A DNA stretch of 64,000 nt from Bacillota bacterium (lineage in GTDB: Bacteria > Bacillota > Clostridia > Acetivibrionales > DSM-1351): assembly GCA_023400235.1 (NCBI GenBank), contig JAEXFI010000027.1, positions 1 through 64,000 of the forward strand, read 5' to 3'. The notes under the pieces were generated by a model. It saw only the letters and a list, made by a program, of their open reading frames with translations, was not told the origin of the DNA and searched no databases. Shown piece by piece: positions 18,143 through 27,833 of this stretch (position 1 is the stretch's first letter; each line of letters starts with the position of its first letter). The translations under genes and the position numbers were made by a program.

Positions 18143-19402
18143 ATGGATATTTTTTACATAAACATTATCCGAGGCGTGGTTACTAACTTTTTTATTATAC
18201 TGCACATGTTTTTAGCCGGAGAAAAAAAATACAGCAGAAAAGTTACAATCATCGCTTTTGGTATGATATATCTTGTTCTTACCACGATCACAATCTTGAT
18301 GTACTATTTTTTAGACATGACAAGCTTTTCTAAGGTAAGTGCATTCGTCTGGATTACTTGTGGCATAGTAAGCAAGCCATTTTTTAAAGATAGCATTATG
18401 AAATGGATGTTTAATGTCATTACGGTCATTAATGTATTTATTTTTTCTGTCATTGTGAGTTTTGCTTTTTCCTCTACGCACTGGGGCTTGCTTGCAATTC
18501 GTATCACAGTATATGGAGTCATCCTTTTTGTTTTCAATAAATATCTGAGGACCTTGTATCGTCAGGTGGCAGATAGATGGCGTTTGTTTTTTGCTGCTTC
18601 TGTAGCAGTTTTACTTAATTTTATGTATGCTATTATGACCTCGAGTGATATTCAAGGTATGCTTTCTGAACAATTTATTTCATTGATGCTTATGGTACTT
18701 GTTATGGTACTTCTATACACCACAATTTTTGATTCATTGAATAGCATTACTAAAGAATATGAATATCGCATTGAAAAAAATCAGGCAAAACTCCATGAAG
18801 ATCTACTGACCAAAGAACTGAATGCCTATGAAGAATTCATAGAAGCTTCAAAACAGCATCGTCATGATCTTAGGCATCATAATCAAATTCTGCTGGGATA
18901 CTTACAGGAGAAAGACATCCAGGGCGCTGAGGAATATTTAAAGCTATTGAATGCAAGCATTACGGAAAGCTCTATTGAGCAATATAGTCAAAATTACATT
19001 GCCAATTCGGTTTTGTGTATATATGCAAGGAAGGCGCAATTAGAGGAGATAACCTTTGCAGCCCATGCAGATATACCAAAAAAATTAGTCATTCCATCAC
19101 CGGAGTTTGGAAGTATGCTTTTAAACCTTCTTGAAAATGCATTAGAAGCCTGTAAACGATCCAATAGTAAGGAACCCTTTATAACCTTTACCGCCATAAC
19201 TGAGGATGAAAGTCTAAAAATTGACCTTAGAAATACCCTCAGTGAGCAGGTTAAATTTGAAAATGCTTTACCAGTTTCCAGTAAAGCAAACGGCGGAGTG
19301 GGAACAAAAAGTGTTTTGAAAATAGTGTCAAAACACAAGGGGATGATTCATTACAAGCAGGAAAATGATACCTTTGTTGCCCAAATTGTTCTACCAATAT
19401 AA
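18143..19402 (+). CDS. GHKL sensor histidine kinase (AgrC-like)
   Basis: A 419-residue membrane kinase. Five to six hydrophobic segments fill the first 200 residues. A coiled linker leads to the phospho-acceptor region HRHDLRHHNQILLGYLQ, and the GHKL ATPase domain has LLNLLENALEAC (N box) and GVGTKSVLKIVSKHKG (G box). It senses an unknown signal at the membrane and phosphorylates the LytTR regulator encoded just upstream. A strong terminator follows at 19422. Confidence 0.9.
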   Translation: MDIFYINIIRGVVTNFFIILHMFLAGEKKYSRKVTIIAFGMIYLVLTTITILMYYFLDMTSFSKVSAFVWITCGIVSKPFFKDSIMKWMFNVITVINVFIFSVIVSFAFSSTHWGLLAIRITVYGVILFVFNKYLRTLYRQVADRWRLFFAASVAVLLNFMYAIMTSSDIQGMLSEQFISLMLMVLVMVLLYTTIFDSLNSITKEYEYRIEKNQAKLHEDLLTKELNAYEEFIEASKQHRHDLRHHNQILLGYLQEKDIQGAEEYLKLLNASITESSIEQYSQNYIANSVLCIYARKAQLEEITFAAHADIPKKLVIPSPEFGSMLLNLLENALEACKRSNSKEPFITFTAITEDESLKIDLRNTLSEQVKFENALPVSSKANGGVGTKSVLKIVSKHKGMIHYKQENDTFVAQIVLPI

Positions 19403-19421
19403 ATATAATATATATGTCGTT

Positions 19422-19457
19422 AAAAAAGCTGTTGTGTAACTATGCAACAGCTTTTTT
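19422..19457 (+). terminator. Rho-independent terminator after the GHKL kinase
   Basis: Stem AAAAAAGCTGTTG / CAACAGCTTTTTT (19422-19434 and 19445-19457) with a 10-base loop and terminal T-run. Confidence 0.9.
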
Positions 19458-19588
19458 GTGTCGTTTTGTGCAGAATTATGTATGTTTGGTGCAATAAGCG
19501 ACGCAAAGTGACCGAAATTTGCGATGATATCATTGAGAAAATATAAGTAAGAATCAGAATAAATTAAATTATGGGGGGCAAGTCTGAC

Positions 19589-22500
19589 GTGAAAAAGAAA
19601 TTATTTTGTCTATTTATGGTACTGGTATTTATGTCAAGCACTGCTTTAGTATCTGCTTCCAGCTATTTTAAGGTAGTTGGGGATTCTATGAATCCTGTTC
19701 TTAAAGACGGAGATACGATTCAAGTTGTATCTGATACGTATAAAGACGGCGACATGGTAGTTGCCCAGCTTCAAAATGGTAAAAAAATCGTGAAGCGGTT
19801 AATGGGTGACCGTTTAATTTCAGTTGGGCAAGGAACCAATTATCCGGTGTCAGAGGTTACCATTCTGGGAGCGGCTGAATATGTACCTATGAGCATGGAA
19901 GAACTGGAGCTTTATGGATTCTCGTGGGAAAGTGTACTGGCTGAAGGAGAAAGGATAGTAGAGGTAGTTGGGGGATCGTCTCATTCACTAGCGCTGACCA
20001 ATGCAGGGGTGGTATATGCCTGGGGGCAGGGAAGTAGTGGAGAGCTAGGCAATGGCACAACAACTGGGACCCAAGCCACACCTGTTAAAGTATCTGATGG
20101 AACGATGGGTAACTCGAACGTAACAGCCATTTCTGCAGGTTTAGGTTACTCATTGGCGCTAAAAGGTGGAATAGTGTACGCCTGGGGGCTGGAACAGTAT
20201 GGGAGGCTAGGAAATGGCGCAACAACTGCAAACAAAACTACACCTGTTAAAGTATCAGATGGAGAAATGGGTAACTCCAACGTAACAGCCATTTCTGCAG
20301 GTGATGGTCACGCATTAGCGCTAAAAGATGGAAAAGTGTATGCCTGGGGGTGGGTGCAGACAGGAAGGCTGGGCAATGGCGTAACTGAAACAAACCAAAC
20401 CACACCTGTAAAAGTATCAGATGGAGAAATGGGTAACTCGGGAGTAACAGCCATTTCTGCTGGTGATTACTCATTAGCGCTAAAAGATGGAAGCGTGTAT
20501 GCCTGGGGTGAGGGAATGAATGGGCAGCTAGGCATTGGCACAACAGTATATGCCAAATACACACCTGTTAAAGTATCCGATGGAGAAATGGGTAACTCGA
20601 GCGTAACAGCCATTTCTGCGGGTATTAAACACGCATTAGCACTAAAAGGTGGAATGGTGTACGCCTGGGGGGCGGGAGCCTCTGGACAGCTGGGCAATGG
20701 CGAAAGTACAGATAAAACTACACCTGCTAAAGTATCCGATGGAGAAATGGGTAACTCGGGAATAGCCGCTATTTCTGCGGGTGATGTTCACTCATTAGCG
20801 CTAAAAGGTGGAATGGTGTACGCCTGGGGAGGGGGAGCCTCTGGACAGCTGGGCAATGGCGAAACTGCAAATAAAACTACACCTGTTAAAGTATCCGATG
20901 GAGAAATGGGTAACGCGGATGTAACAGCCATCTCTGCAGGTAATAGTCACTCATTAGCGGTAAAAGGCGGAGAAGCGTACTCCTGGGGTTTTGGGGGAAG
21001 AGGACAGCTGGGAAATGGCACGATCCCTGGGGCTCAGGTCACACCTGTTAAAGTATCACCGCACGCTGATTGGCTCAAACCCGTAGATATTACTGTCATT
21101 CCAGGAGTAATAGCGCCGGTGTCGGGAGCAGCTCCGGTAACAACAGCAATTAATACAGACCAGTACACAGGAACAGTAAGCTGGTCACCAAACCATAATC
21201 CGTTTAAAGGAAGCACAGTTTACACAGCGACAATTACATTAACAGCAAAAGCAGGATATACATTAGCCGGGGTAGCTGCAAACACCTTTACAGTAGCAGG
21301 GGCAACAGCAACGCATGCTGCTGATTCAGGAACAGTAACTGCGGTGTTCCCAGTGACAGCAGCAGAAACCATCGCAAAAGCGATAACCATCGGAACAGTT
21401 GCACCTGTTAAGGATGTAGTCATGGCAAACGGAGCAAACATAGCACCACAAGGCGCAGCAGGTCCTGTAGTTACATGGTCCGCTGATGGAGGGGCAAGCT
21501 ATGGGGCTGCAAGCGGCACATTTACAGCAGGTACAGTATACAAAACAAAGTATGTATATACCGCAAGTACAGGATATGTGTTTGACAGCACTATAGTGGA
21601 AAAAGATATAACAGTAACAAATCTTGGTAGCGGAGCAAAAACTGTCGAGCTTACCGACAGCAACCAAACACTTACAATTACGGTAACATGGCCGGCAACA
21701 GGAGTAGACCCTGACATTGCTGCAGTCAACAATGCCAAAACAGCGGCAGAAGACAAAAATTACTCAGACATGAACCAGGGAGCAGCAACAGACGAGGAAG
21801 CCATAGAAAATGCAATAAAAGCGGAAGCAGAAGCGGCGGTAAAGGATGACAGTGTAACTGTTACAATCAACAAGAGCTCTTACACTGCCCCAATTGCCGG
21901 AACCGCAGCAACCCCAAGCGGCACAAACGGCAGCTACGTGTTTACCATAACCGTAAGCAAAGGAGAACAAATACAAACGACGGCACAAAAGACAATTACC
22001 ATCACGGCAACAGCTTATACAGGTGTTACAGATGCTCAAGCAGTAGCAGCGGCAAAAGCAGTCATAGTTGACGGCACAGCAAATGTAGCCTATGGTGCTG
22101 ACCAAACGGCTAAAACAGCCGCCGTGCAGACCTATGTCAATACCCTTCTGGCAGGTGATGCTGCGGGTGTAACAGCCATAGTAACCTATGTAAGCGGAAC
22201 TGAATACAGCGTTGCCATTTCAAAAGGTGGGGCTAACGACTCAAAAACCATCGAGATGACGATAAACGAAGGGGCAGACCCTGACATTACGACAGTCAAC
22301 GATGCAAAAACAGCGGCAGAAGACCAAACCTACTCAGACATGAACCAGGGAGCAATAACAGACGAGGAAGCCATAGAAAATACAATAAAAAATGCAATAA
22401 AAGCGGAAGCAGAAGCGGCGGTAAAGAATAACAGTGTAACTGTTACAATCAACAAGAGCTCTTACACTGCTCCGATTGCCGGAACCTCAGCAAACCCAAG

Positions 22501-24376
22501 CGGTACAGATGGTAGCTACGTATTTACCATAACAGTAAGCAAAGGCGGACAAACACAAACGACAGCAGAAAAGACCATTACCATCACGGCAACCGCTTAC
22601 AATCCTATACCAACATATAGTGTATCAGGGAATGTTAAGGATAGTAACAATGTCGATGTTTCAAATGCAGTGGTTAAGCTTATGTTCGGTCAAACGCAAA
22701 TTGGCAGTGCCGTTCAAACAAATGAAAGCGGTGAATTCATCATTACAGGTGTTCCCAACGGCACATATAATCTTGTTGTCCAAAAGGGTGATATCATTGT
22801 AACAACACTAATTACTGTAAGTGGCGGCAACTATGCATCCGGAGCCATAACCTTGCCGAATGGCAAAACAAACAGTATTGTAGAGATTAAGTCTGATAAT
22901 CTTCCAATCGTGGTGGGTGGACTGGATGCACAGTTTACAGCAGCGACCTCGATAGAAGATAACAAGGGTGTAACTGAGGACGATAAAAATGTAGTGGCAA
23001 GCGGGGGAACCGTTGAAATCAAATTTACTGCCGAGAAAAAAGCGGAAAATGCAGCACCAAACGCAAGTAATATTACAATCAGTGCAACAGCAGACCGAAA
23101 GACTGTAGGCATGTTTATTGATTTATCAGTGGTAAAGACCGTAACCACTTCTGACGGAAATCCTTCGACAACTACGACAGCACTCGTTGAGCTTCCATAC
23201 TTAATTGAAGTATTTATCCCGCTGGAAGAGGCGCTTCAAGGCAAGAGCGATTATGTGATCTATCGTTATCACGGCTCAGGAGTTGATACCATAACCACAA
23301 CTCCAAACACAGACAGAGAGGAAATTGAGCTGGTAGAAAACGGAAAAACCCTTAAGCTAAAAGTCAAAAAATTCTCAACTTATGCAATATCCTATGCATC
23401 ACCAGTGGTGCCACCAATTGACAACAATAATAATTCTAATAACGCAGGATCAGGCAAAGTTGAAAATAAATTGGGTAACGACAGTGTCACAATAAAGAAT
23501 ACCGATGGTGGAACAATCAAAGAATCGCCAAACAGTACAGACACAGAAAAAATCTTTGATATTACACCCAATGCTGGCTACGTCATCACAGATATTTTGG
23601 TAGATGGTAAAAGTGCAGGGGCAGCAAAAGAGTACATAATCAAAGACTTAACAAAGAAAGTTGAAATCCAGGCAATATTCGTCAAAGCAACGGCCATTCC
23701 ATACTATGTAGATATAACCGGCAAGGAAATTTTCATAAAATATTCTGCAGTCATAGATGGTGTCATGAAGTACATTGCACCACCAGAAGTAAAGATATTA
23801 TTCAAGGACAATGTCAAGAACTTTAAAGACATTAGTGGACATGGGGCTATGCAGGAAATTGATTTTGTTACTGAACGAGAGCTGTTTGTAGGAACCGCAC
23901 CAAATGTGTTCTCGCCGGACCTTTCAATGACAAGATCCATGTTTGTATCCGTGCTTGGCAGACTGCATGAAGCATCCTTTGGTGCGATAAAAGAAAGCAC
24001 CAGCAATCCATTTACAGACACTGTACATGACAGTTGGTATATAAAATATGTAAAATGGGCATACGAAAATGGCATAATCAGTGGAGTGGGCGGTGGTAAA
24101 TTTGAGCCGGGCAGAGCCATTACAATGGAAGAAATGGCAGTAATCCTTGATAACTATTTGAAGTTTGCAAAATTTGTTACACCAGCTAATCATCAATATA
24201 TAACATTTGAAGATGAAGAAAACATTGCCAAGTGGGCAAAAGCTTCAGTACAGTCGATACAAAAGCTAGGTATTATAGGGGGGATGGGAAATTATACATT
24301 TGACCCCAAAGGTGTAGCTACCAGGGCGCAAGCAGCAACTGTTATATCCAGAATGATAAATTCAGTACTAAACTAA
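19589..24376 (+). CDS. SLH surface protein with S24-like peptidase module and RCC1 propeller
   Basis: An exported surface protein of about 1595 residues. I chose GTG 19589 because GGGGGG at 19573-19578 is its SD and the product starts with a signal peptide (KKKLFCLFMVLVFMSSTALVSA). Domains in order: an S24/S26-like module with GDSM (Ser33) and KKIVKRLMGD (Lys69), a spacing like LexA's Ser-Lys dyad; seven RCC1 repeats (about residues 125-490; LALKxGxVYAWG...GQLGNG); Ig-like modules, including a duplicated block of about 100 residues (YSDMNQGA..TDEEAIENAIKAEA); a carboxypeptidase-regulatory-like domain (VSGNVKDSNNVDVSNAVVKL); an Asn-rich linker; and three SLH repeats at the C-terminus. It is anchored to cell-wall polymer through SLH. 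Whether the Ser-Lys pair is active is unknown. Confidence 0.85.
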   Translation: MKKKLFCLFMVLVFMSSTALVSASSYFKVVGDSMNPVLKDGDTIQVVSDTYKDGDMVVAQLQNGKKIVKRLMGDRLISVGQGTNYPVSEVTILGAAEYVPMSMEELELYGFSWESVLAEGERIVEVVGGSSHSLALTNAGVVYAWGQGSSGELGNGTTTGTQATPVKVSDGTMGNSNVTAISAGLGYSLALKGGIVYAWGLEQYGRLGNGATTANKTTPVKVSDGEMGNSNVTAISAGDGHALALKDGKVYAWGWVQTGRLGNGVTETNQTTPVKVSDGEMGNSGVTAISAGDYSLALKDGSVYAWGEGMNGQLGIGTTVYAKYTPVKVSDGEMGNSSVTAISAGIKHALALKGGMVYAWGAGASGQLGNGESTDKTTPAKVSDGEMGNSGIAAISAGDVHSLALKGGMVYAWGGGASGQLGNGETANKTTPVKVSDGEMGNADVTAISAGNSHSLAVKGGEAYSWGFGGRGQLGNGTIPGAQVTPVKVSPHADWLKPVDITVIPGVIAPVSGAAPVTTAINTDQYTGTVSWSPNHNPFKGSTVYTATITLTAKAGYTLAGVAANTFTVAGATATHAADSGTVTAVFPVTAAETIAKAITIGTVAPVKDVVMANGANIAPQGAAGPVVTWSADGGASYGAASGTFTAGTVYKTKYVYTASTGYVFDSTIVEKDITVTNLGSGAKTVELTDSNQTLTITVTWPATGVDPDIAAVNNAKTAAEDKNYSDMNQGAATDEEAIENAIKAEAEAAVKDDSVTVTINKSSYTAPIAGTAATPSGTNGSYVFTITVSKGEQIQTTAQKTITITATAYTGVTDAQAVAAAKAVIVDGTANVAYGADQTAKTAAVQTYVNTLLAGDAAGVTAIVTYVSGTEYSVAISKGGANDSKTIEMTINEGADPDITTVNDAKTAAEDQTYSDMNQGAITDEEAIENTIKNAIKAEAEAAVKNNSVTVTINKSSYTAPIAGTSANPSGTDGSYVFTITVSKGGQTQTTAEKTITITATAYNPIPTYSVSGNVKDSNNVDVSNAVVKLMFGQTQIGSAVQTNESGEFIITGVPNGTYNLVVQKGDIIVTTLITVSGGNYASGAITLPNGKTNSIVEIKSDNLPIVVGGLDAQFTAATSIEDNKGVTEDDKNVVASGGTVEIKFTAEKKAENAAPNASNITISATADRKTVGMFIDLSVVKTVTTSDGNPSTTTTALVELPYLIEVFIPLEEALQGKSDYVIYRYHGSGVDTITTTPNTDREEIELVENGKTLKLKVKKFSTYAISYASPVVPPIDNNNNSNNAGSGKVENKLGNDSVTIKNTDGGTIKESPNSTDTEKIFDITPNAGYVITDILVDGKSAGAAKEYIIKDLTKKVEIQAIFVKATAIPYYVDITGKEIFIKYSAVIDGVMKYIAPPEVKILFKDNVKNFKDISGHGAMQEIDFVTERELFVGTAPNVFSPDLSMTRSMFVSVLGRLHEASFGAIKESTSNPFTDTVHDSWYIKYVKWAYENGIISGVGGGKFEPGRAITMEEMAVILDNYLKFAKFVTPANHQYITFEDEENIAKWAKASVQSIQKLGIIGGMGNYTFDPKGVATRAQAATVISRMINSVLN
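19965..21065 (+). repeat. Seven tandem RCC1-coding repeats
   Basis: Units of about 150-160 bp with near-identical stretches (AAAGTATCCGATGGAGAAAT and GGTAACTCG recur). The DNA-level similarity suggests recent expansion or recombination between blades. Seven copies is the number needed for a closed RCC1 propeller. Confidence 0.9.
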
Positions 24377-24483
24377 AAAACAGACAAGTACGAGAATAAC
24401 CTGGATGTAAGTAGTGAGTGCGTAATTCTGATGACGAAATGTGGTTAGAAGGGTATGGTGGCTTTGAAACAAAAAATAAGCAG

Positions 24484-24523
24484 AAAGCGGGCTGAAAAAG
24501 TGCAATTTCCGGCCCGCTTTTTT
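24484..24523 (+). terminator. Terminator after the RCC1-SLH gene
   Basis: AAAGCGGGC (24484-24492) pairs with GCCCGCTTT (24512-24520), followed by TTT. Confidence 0.85.
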
Positions 24524-24686
24524 GACCATTTTCATAGATGACAAAGGGTAGTTACCAAGATGACGTAGAGTGTTTTGACTTTGATAAGCGCTAACGTGAT
24601 ATGAAAAACTGAAGGATAGCGTCAATATTTTGGAAACAGAATACTGGTGCTTTCTTTATTTTCTTAATAGGGGAGTATAAAACTTC

Positions 24687-24704
24687 TTGAGAGATTTTTG
24701 GGAG
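24687..24704 (+). promoter_or_regulatory. Tandem heptamer pair, candidate SARP box 1
   Basis: TTGAGAG (24687-24693) and TTGGGAG (24698-24704): direct 7-bp repeats, 4-bp spacer, 11-bp period, about 50-65 bases upstream of the kinase start. The same pair occurs at 29367-29384. SARP regulators are known to bind heptameric direct repeats with 11-bp period near the -35 region, and the operon's own regulator has a SARP-like output domain. Confidence 0.6.
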
Positions 24705-24752
24705 AAGTTTTGATACAATATATTTAATATACTGGAAAGGTGCTGAGTAAGG

Positions 24753-27700
24753 TTGAAAAAACATATAAACATAAAAGGATCAATTATATTGCTGATTACA
24801 GCAAGTGCTATTTTAATAATGTTTTTAATCCTTTACTATGTTGCACTTCCAAAGAAGGAATCTCCCGAGGTGGTAAACGGCCAATTGGATCTATCATATT
24901 GGGATTTCCAAAAAGATGGGATTGCTTTTTTAAACGGAGAATGGCATTTCTATCCTCAAAGTCTTCTCACACCAGAAGAACTCTCTTCATCAGAACCCCG
25001 GCTACTGAAGGTTCCTGGTACCTGGGGAATGGAAGATCCATATGTACAGCCATTAAAAGGAAATGGCACTTATCATCTTTCGGTAAAATTACCTGGTGGA
25101 TGTGGACGTTTGAGTTTAAAGATCCAAAATATCTGGATGGCCCACCGACTTTTTGTTAACGGTTCCCTGGTAAAGGAAATGGGTGTACCATCCCAGGATT
25201 ATGAACATTATGAACCTAAAAACACACCTTATCTGGTAGACATTGAACCCACAGATAAGCTGGACATTGTACTTCAAGTATCAAACCAAATATATTATAA
25301 TGGTGGTATTGTTCATCCTATTCAATTGGGTGGTGGACAGGATATGGAAAATAAATCCTATCTTTCCTTTGGTATTGACATGGCAGGCTTTTTTTTATTC
25401 CTGCTATTTGGTGTATATCATCTCCAAATGTATTGGATGCGTGATAAGGAGTCAACCTATTTGTACAGTGGTATGTATCTAATCTTGATGTCTTTTATTA
25501 TCATAACCAGTGCGGAAAAGCTTTTTATGAGGCTTATGCCGAATATTCCCTTCCAGATGGCATATAAGTTTCAAGATTTCTGTGTTTTCTCAAGCTTTCC
25601 TGTATTGGTATTATTTATGAGAGCTTTTGAGCCTGGGACCATGAAAAAAAAGACTACGAGTTTTGTGATTATGCCTGTTGTATTCTATTTGTTCCTTGTG
25701 CTTGGAACACCATACCCTTTCTATATAGGTATAAAGAGCTATATGGATGTTTATGTAGGTGTACTCATGCTTATTTTTGTATTTCGTTTGGTTTATATAC
25801 TGCTTCAAAAACAGGACAGAAAGATGCCTTTTAATGAATTTTCTTGTGTGGTGGCGAGTATTGCATTTATTGCAGTAATGCTTTTCGATGCGATGCTGTA
25901 TCATTCCGGCTATGTCAATACAAATTTTATGGGAAAGATCGGCCTGTTAGGATTTTTGATATCATTGAATCTTCTATTAGCGAGACGCTTTACCAATAAA
26001 ATTTATGAGGTGCAGGACTTATCGGAGAAATTAAAAAAATCAAATAAAATAAAAGATGAGTTTTTGGAGAGGACATCCCATGAGCTTAAAACACCCCTTC
26101 TCGGAATTATAAATATATCCGCTTATTTGCTAAAACAAAAGGAGTATCCCTTAACGGTACGACAAACAGAAAATATATCTCTTATACAGGATACATCCAT
26201 AAAGCTGTCCCTTCTGGTCAATGATTTAAATGATGTCATAAAGCTACGCAATGAAGATTTACAGCTTCAGACCATGACAGTAGATATATATGTAATCATT
26301 CAGGTAGTGTTTCAATTATTGTCATTCGACATAGAAGGGAAGGATTTAAAGTTTGTGAACAGAGTCAAACCCATGACTTTCGTGGAGGCTGATGAAAACC
26401 GTCTGCGGCAAATTTTATACAATATTACGTTAAATGCTGTGAAGTATACGGAAAGAGGAGAAATCACGGCGAAAGTGAAGTCGGAGGAAGGGAATGTGGT
26501 ATTTACCCTGTCCGATACGGGAATTGGAATTCCCGTGGGACAGTGGGAAGCGGTATTTCAGGATTCCTACCACGACCAGCTGCACGATGATTTTTCAGGC
26601 AAAGGGATTGGACTGGGTCTCTATATCAGTAAGCAATTGGCACAAAAAATGAATGGAGATGTTTGGATTTCTCATTCCATAGTGGGGGAAGGAACCACCG
26701 TGTCTGTCCGCTTTCCTCAGGGAAAGTTTCAGGAAGTTTATAGGGAGCTGGAGCAGGTTGTTGTAAAAGGAGAGAACATAAATAAACATTCTTCTCAACA
26801 TATAACAGCGCAGAATTTGAAAAAGCTTTTGCTAGTTGATGATGAGCCTACAAATATCCGTTTATTATCCATGATGCTTGAGGATGAATTTGAGCTTTTT
26901 ACAGCTTTCCAGGGCGAGGAGGCAATGAAGGTGCTGCAAAACCACAGGATAGACCTTGTGATTACAGATATGATGATGCCGGGTATGTCGGGAATTGAGC
27001 TGACCCAACGAATCAGGAAAACTCATTCAGTCATTGATCTGCCTATTATAATTGCAACAGTCCGGGATAGTGACAAAGATATTGAATTGGCATACCAAGC
27101 GGGAGCGAATGATCATATTACCAAGCCCTTTTCAGCCGATGAAATCCAATCCCGTGTAAGGAGCCTGCTGCAATTAACCGATGCTATGGAAACAGCCCTT
27201 CAAAATGAAATCGCATTTTTGCAAGCCCAGATTAAGCCTCATTTTATTTATAACGCATTAAGTAACATCATTGCTCTCTGCTATGAAGATGGAGAAAGAG
27301 CTGCAGAGCTGTTATCGTTATTAAGCCGGTATTTAAGACACGTTTTCCAGGCTGACCAAGCCCGTCACATGCTTCCACTTCAACAAGAACTGGATATTAT
27401 TAAGGCCTATGTGGAGATAGAAAAGCTACGGTTTGATGACCGTCTCCGGTATAAAGCCTATATTGATCCGGGCATTATTGAGGATGATATCATGGTTCCA
27501 GCACTACTGATTCAACCCTTAATAGAAAACGCTGTCCGTCATGGAATATTTAATAAGATAGGCCCGGGTACGGTATCATTAACAATAACCGAAGGGGAGG
27601 ATTTTGTACGAATAGTTGTAGAGGATGATGGTATTGGTATGAGTGACGACCAGGTTTACCAGATGATGCACCTGGAGAATGGAAAAGGGGTCGGGATAAA

Positions 27701-27833
27701 AAATATCCGTAAGCGGGTGGAGTGCTTTCAAAAAGCATTTTTTTTGATTGATTCTGTACTTGAAAAGGGGACAAGGTGTATTCTATTTTTGCCAAAGGAA
27801 GAACTGGGATTTTCAATAAAGGAGAAGATTTAA
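24753..27833 (+). CDS. Hybrid sensor kinase: 7TM-DISM, HisKA, REC, LytS-type kinase
   Basis: A 1026-residue sensor with two kinase modules. After a signal/membrane start there is an extracellular DISM-type jelly-roll domain (GEWHFYPQSLL..VPGTWG..GTYHLSVKLP), then seven membrane segments (about 205-415). HisKA follows (RTSHELKTPLLGI, His near 441) with its HATPase (SDTGIGIP; GKGIGLGLYISKQLAQ), then a receiver domain (LLVDDEPTN at 690; VITDMMMPG, Asp near 735). The last part is a LytS/PF06580-type kinase (IKPHFIYNALSNI at 825; IQPLIENAVRHGI at 921). It starts at TTG 24753 after AAGGTG. The next gene encodes a regulator whose start abuts this stop. DISM domains are thought to bind carbohydrate-like ligands. 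Confidence 0.9.
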   Translation: MKKHINIKGSIILLITASAILIMFLILYYVALPKKESPEVVNGQLDLSYWDFQKDGIAFLNGEWHFYPQSLLTPEELSSSEPRLLKVPGTWGMEDPYVQPLKGNGTYHLSVKLPGGCGRLSLKIQNIWMAHRLFVNGSLVKEMGVPSQDYEHYEPKNTPYLVDIEPTDKLDIVLQVSNQIYYNGGIVHPIQLGGGQDMENKSYLSFGIDMAGFFLFLLFGVYHLQMYWMRDKESTYLYSGMYLILMSFIIITSAEKLFMRLMPNIPFQMAYKFQDFCVFSSFPVLVLFMRAFEPGTMKKKTTSFVIMPVVFYLFLVLGTPYPFYIGIKSYMDVYVGVLMLIFVFRLVYILLQKQDRKMPFNEFSCVVASIAFIAVMLFDAMLYHSGYVNTNFMGKIGLLGFLISLNLLLARRFTNKIYEVQDLSEKLKKSNKIKDEFLERTSHELKTPLLGIINISAYLLKQKEYPLTVRQTENISLIQDTSIKLSLLVNDLNDVIKLRNEDLQLQTMTVDIYVIIQVVFQLLSFDIEGKDLKFVNRVKPMTFVEADENRLRQILYNITLNAVKYTERGEITAKVKSEEGNVVFTLSDTGIGIPVGQWEAVFQDSYHDQLHDDFSGKGIGLGLYISKQLAQKMNGDVWISHSIVGEGTTVSVRFPQGKFQEVYRELEQVVVKGENINKHSSQHITAQNLKKLLLVDDEPTNIRLLSMMLEDEFELFTAFQGEEAMKVLQNHRIDLVITDMMMPGMSGIELTQRIRKTHSVIDLPIIIATVRDSDKDIELAYQAGANDHITKPFSADEIQSRVRSLLQLTDAMETALQNEIAFLQAQIKPHFIYNALSNIIALCYEDGERAAELLSLLSRYLRHVFQADQARHMLPLQQELDIIKAYVEIEKLRFDDRLRYKAYIDPGIIEDDIMVPALLIQPLIENAVRHGIFNKIGPGTVSLTITEGEDFVRIVVEDDGIGMSDDQVYQMMHLENGKGVGIKNIRKRVECFQKAFFLIDSVLEKGTRCILFLPKEELGFSIKEKI

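Noticed and set aside
21326..21667. Cys-rich minus-strand frame opposite the RCC1-SLH gene
   Set aside because: It is the complement of Ala/Thr/Gly-rich coding sequence; Cys richness is a by-product and there is no ribosome site.
24740..25159. Plus-strand frame overlapping the start of the hybrid kinase
   Set aside because: The kinase frame carries recognisable domains from its TTG start; this frame does not, and it shares the same ribosome site.
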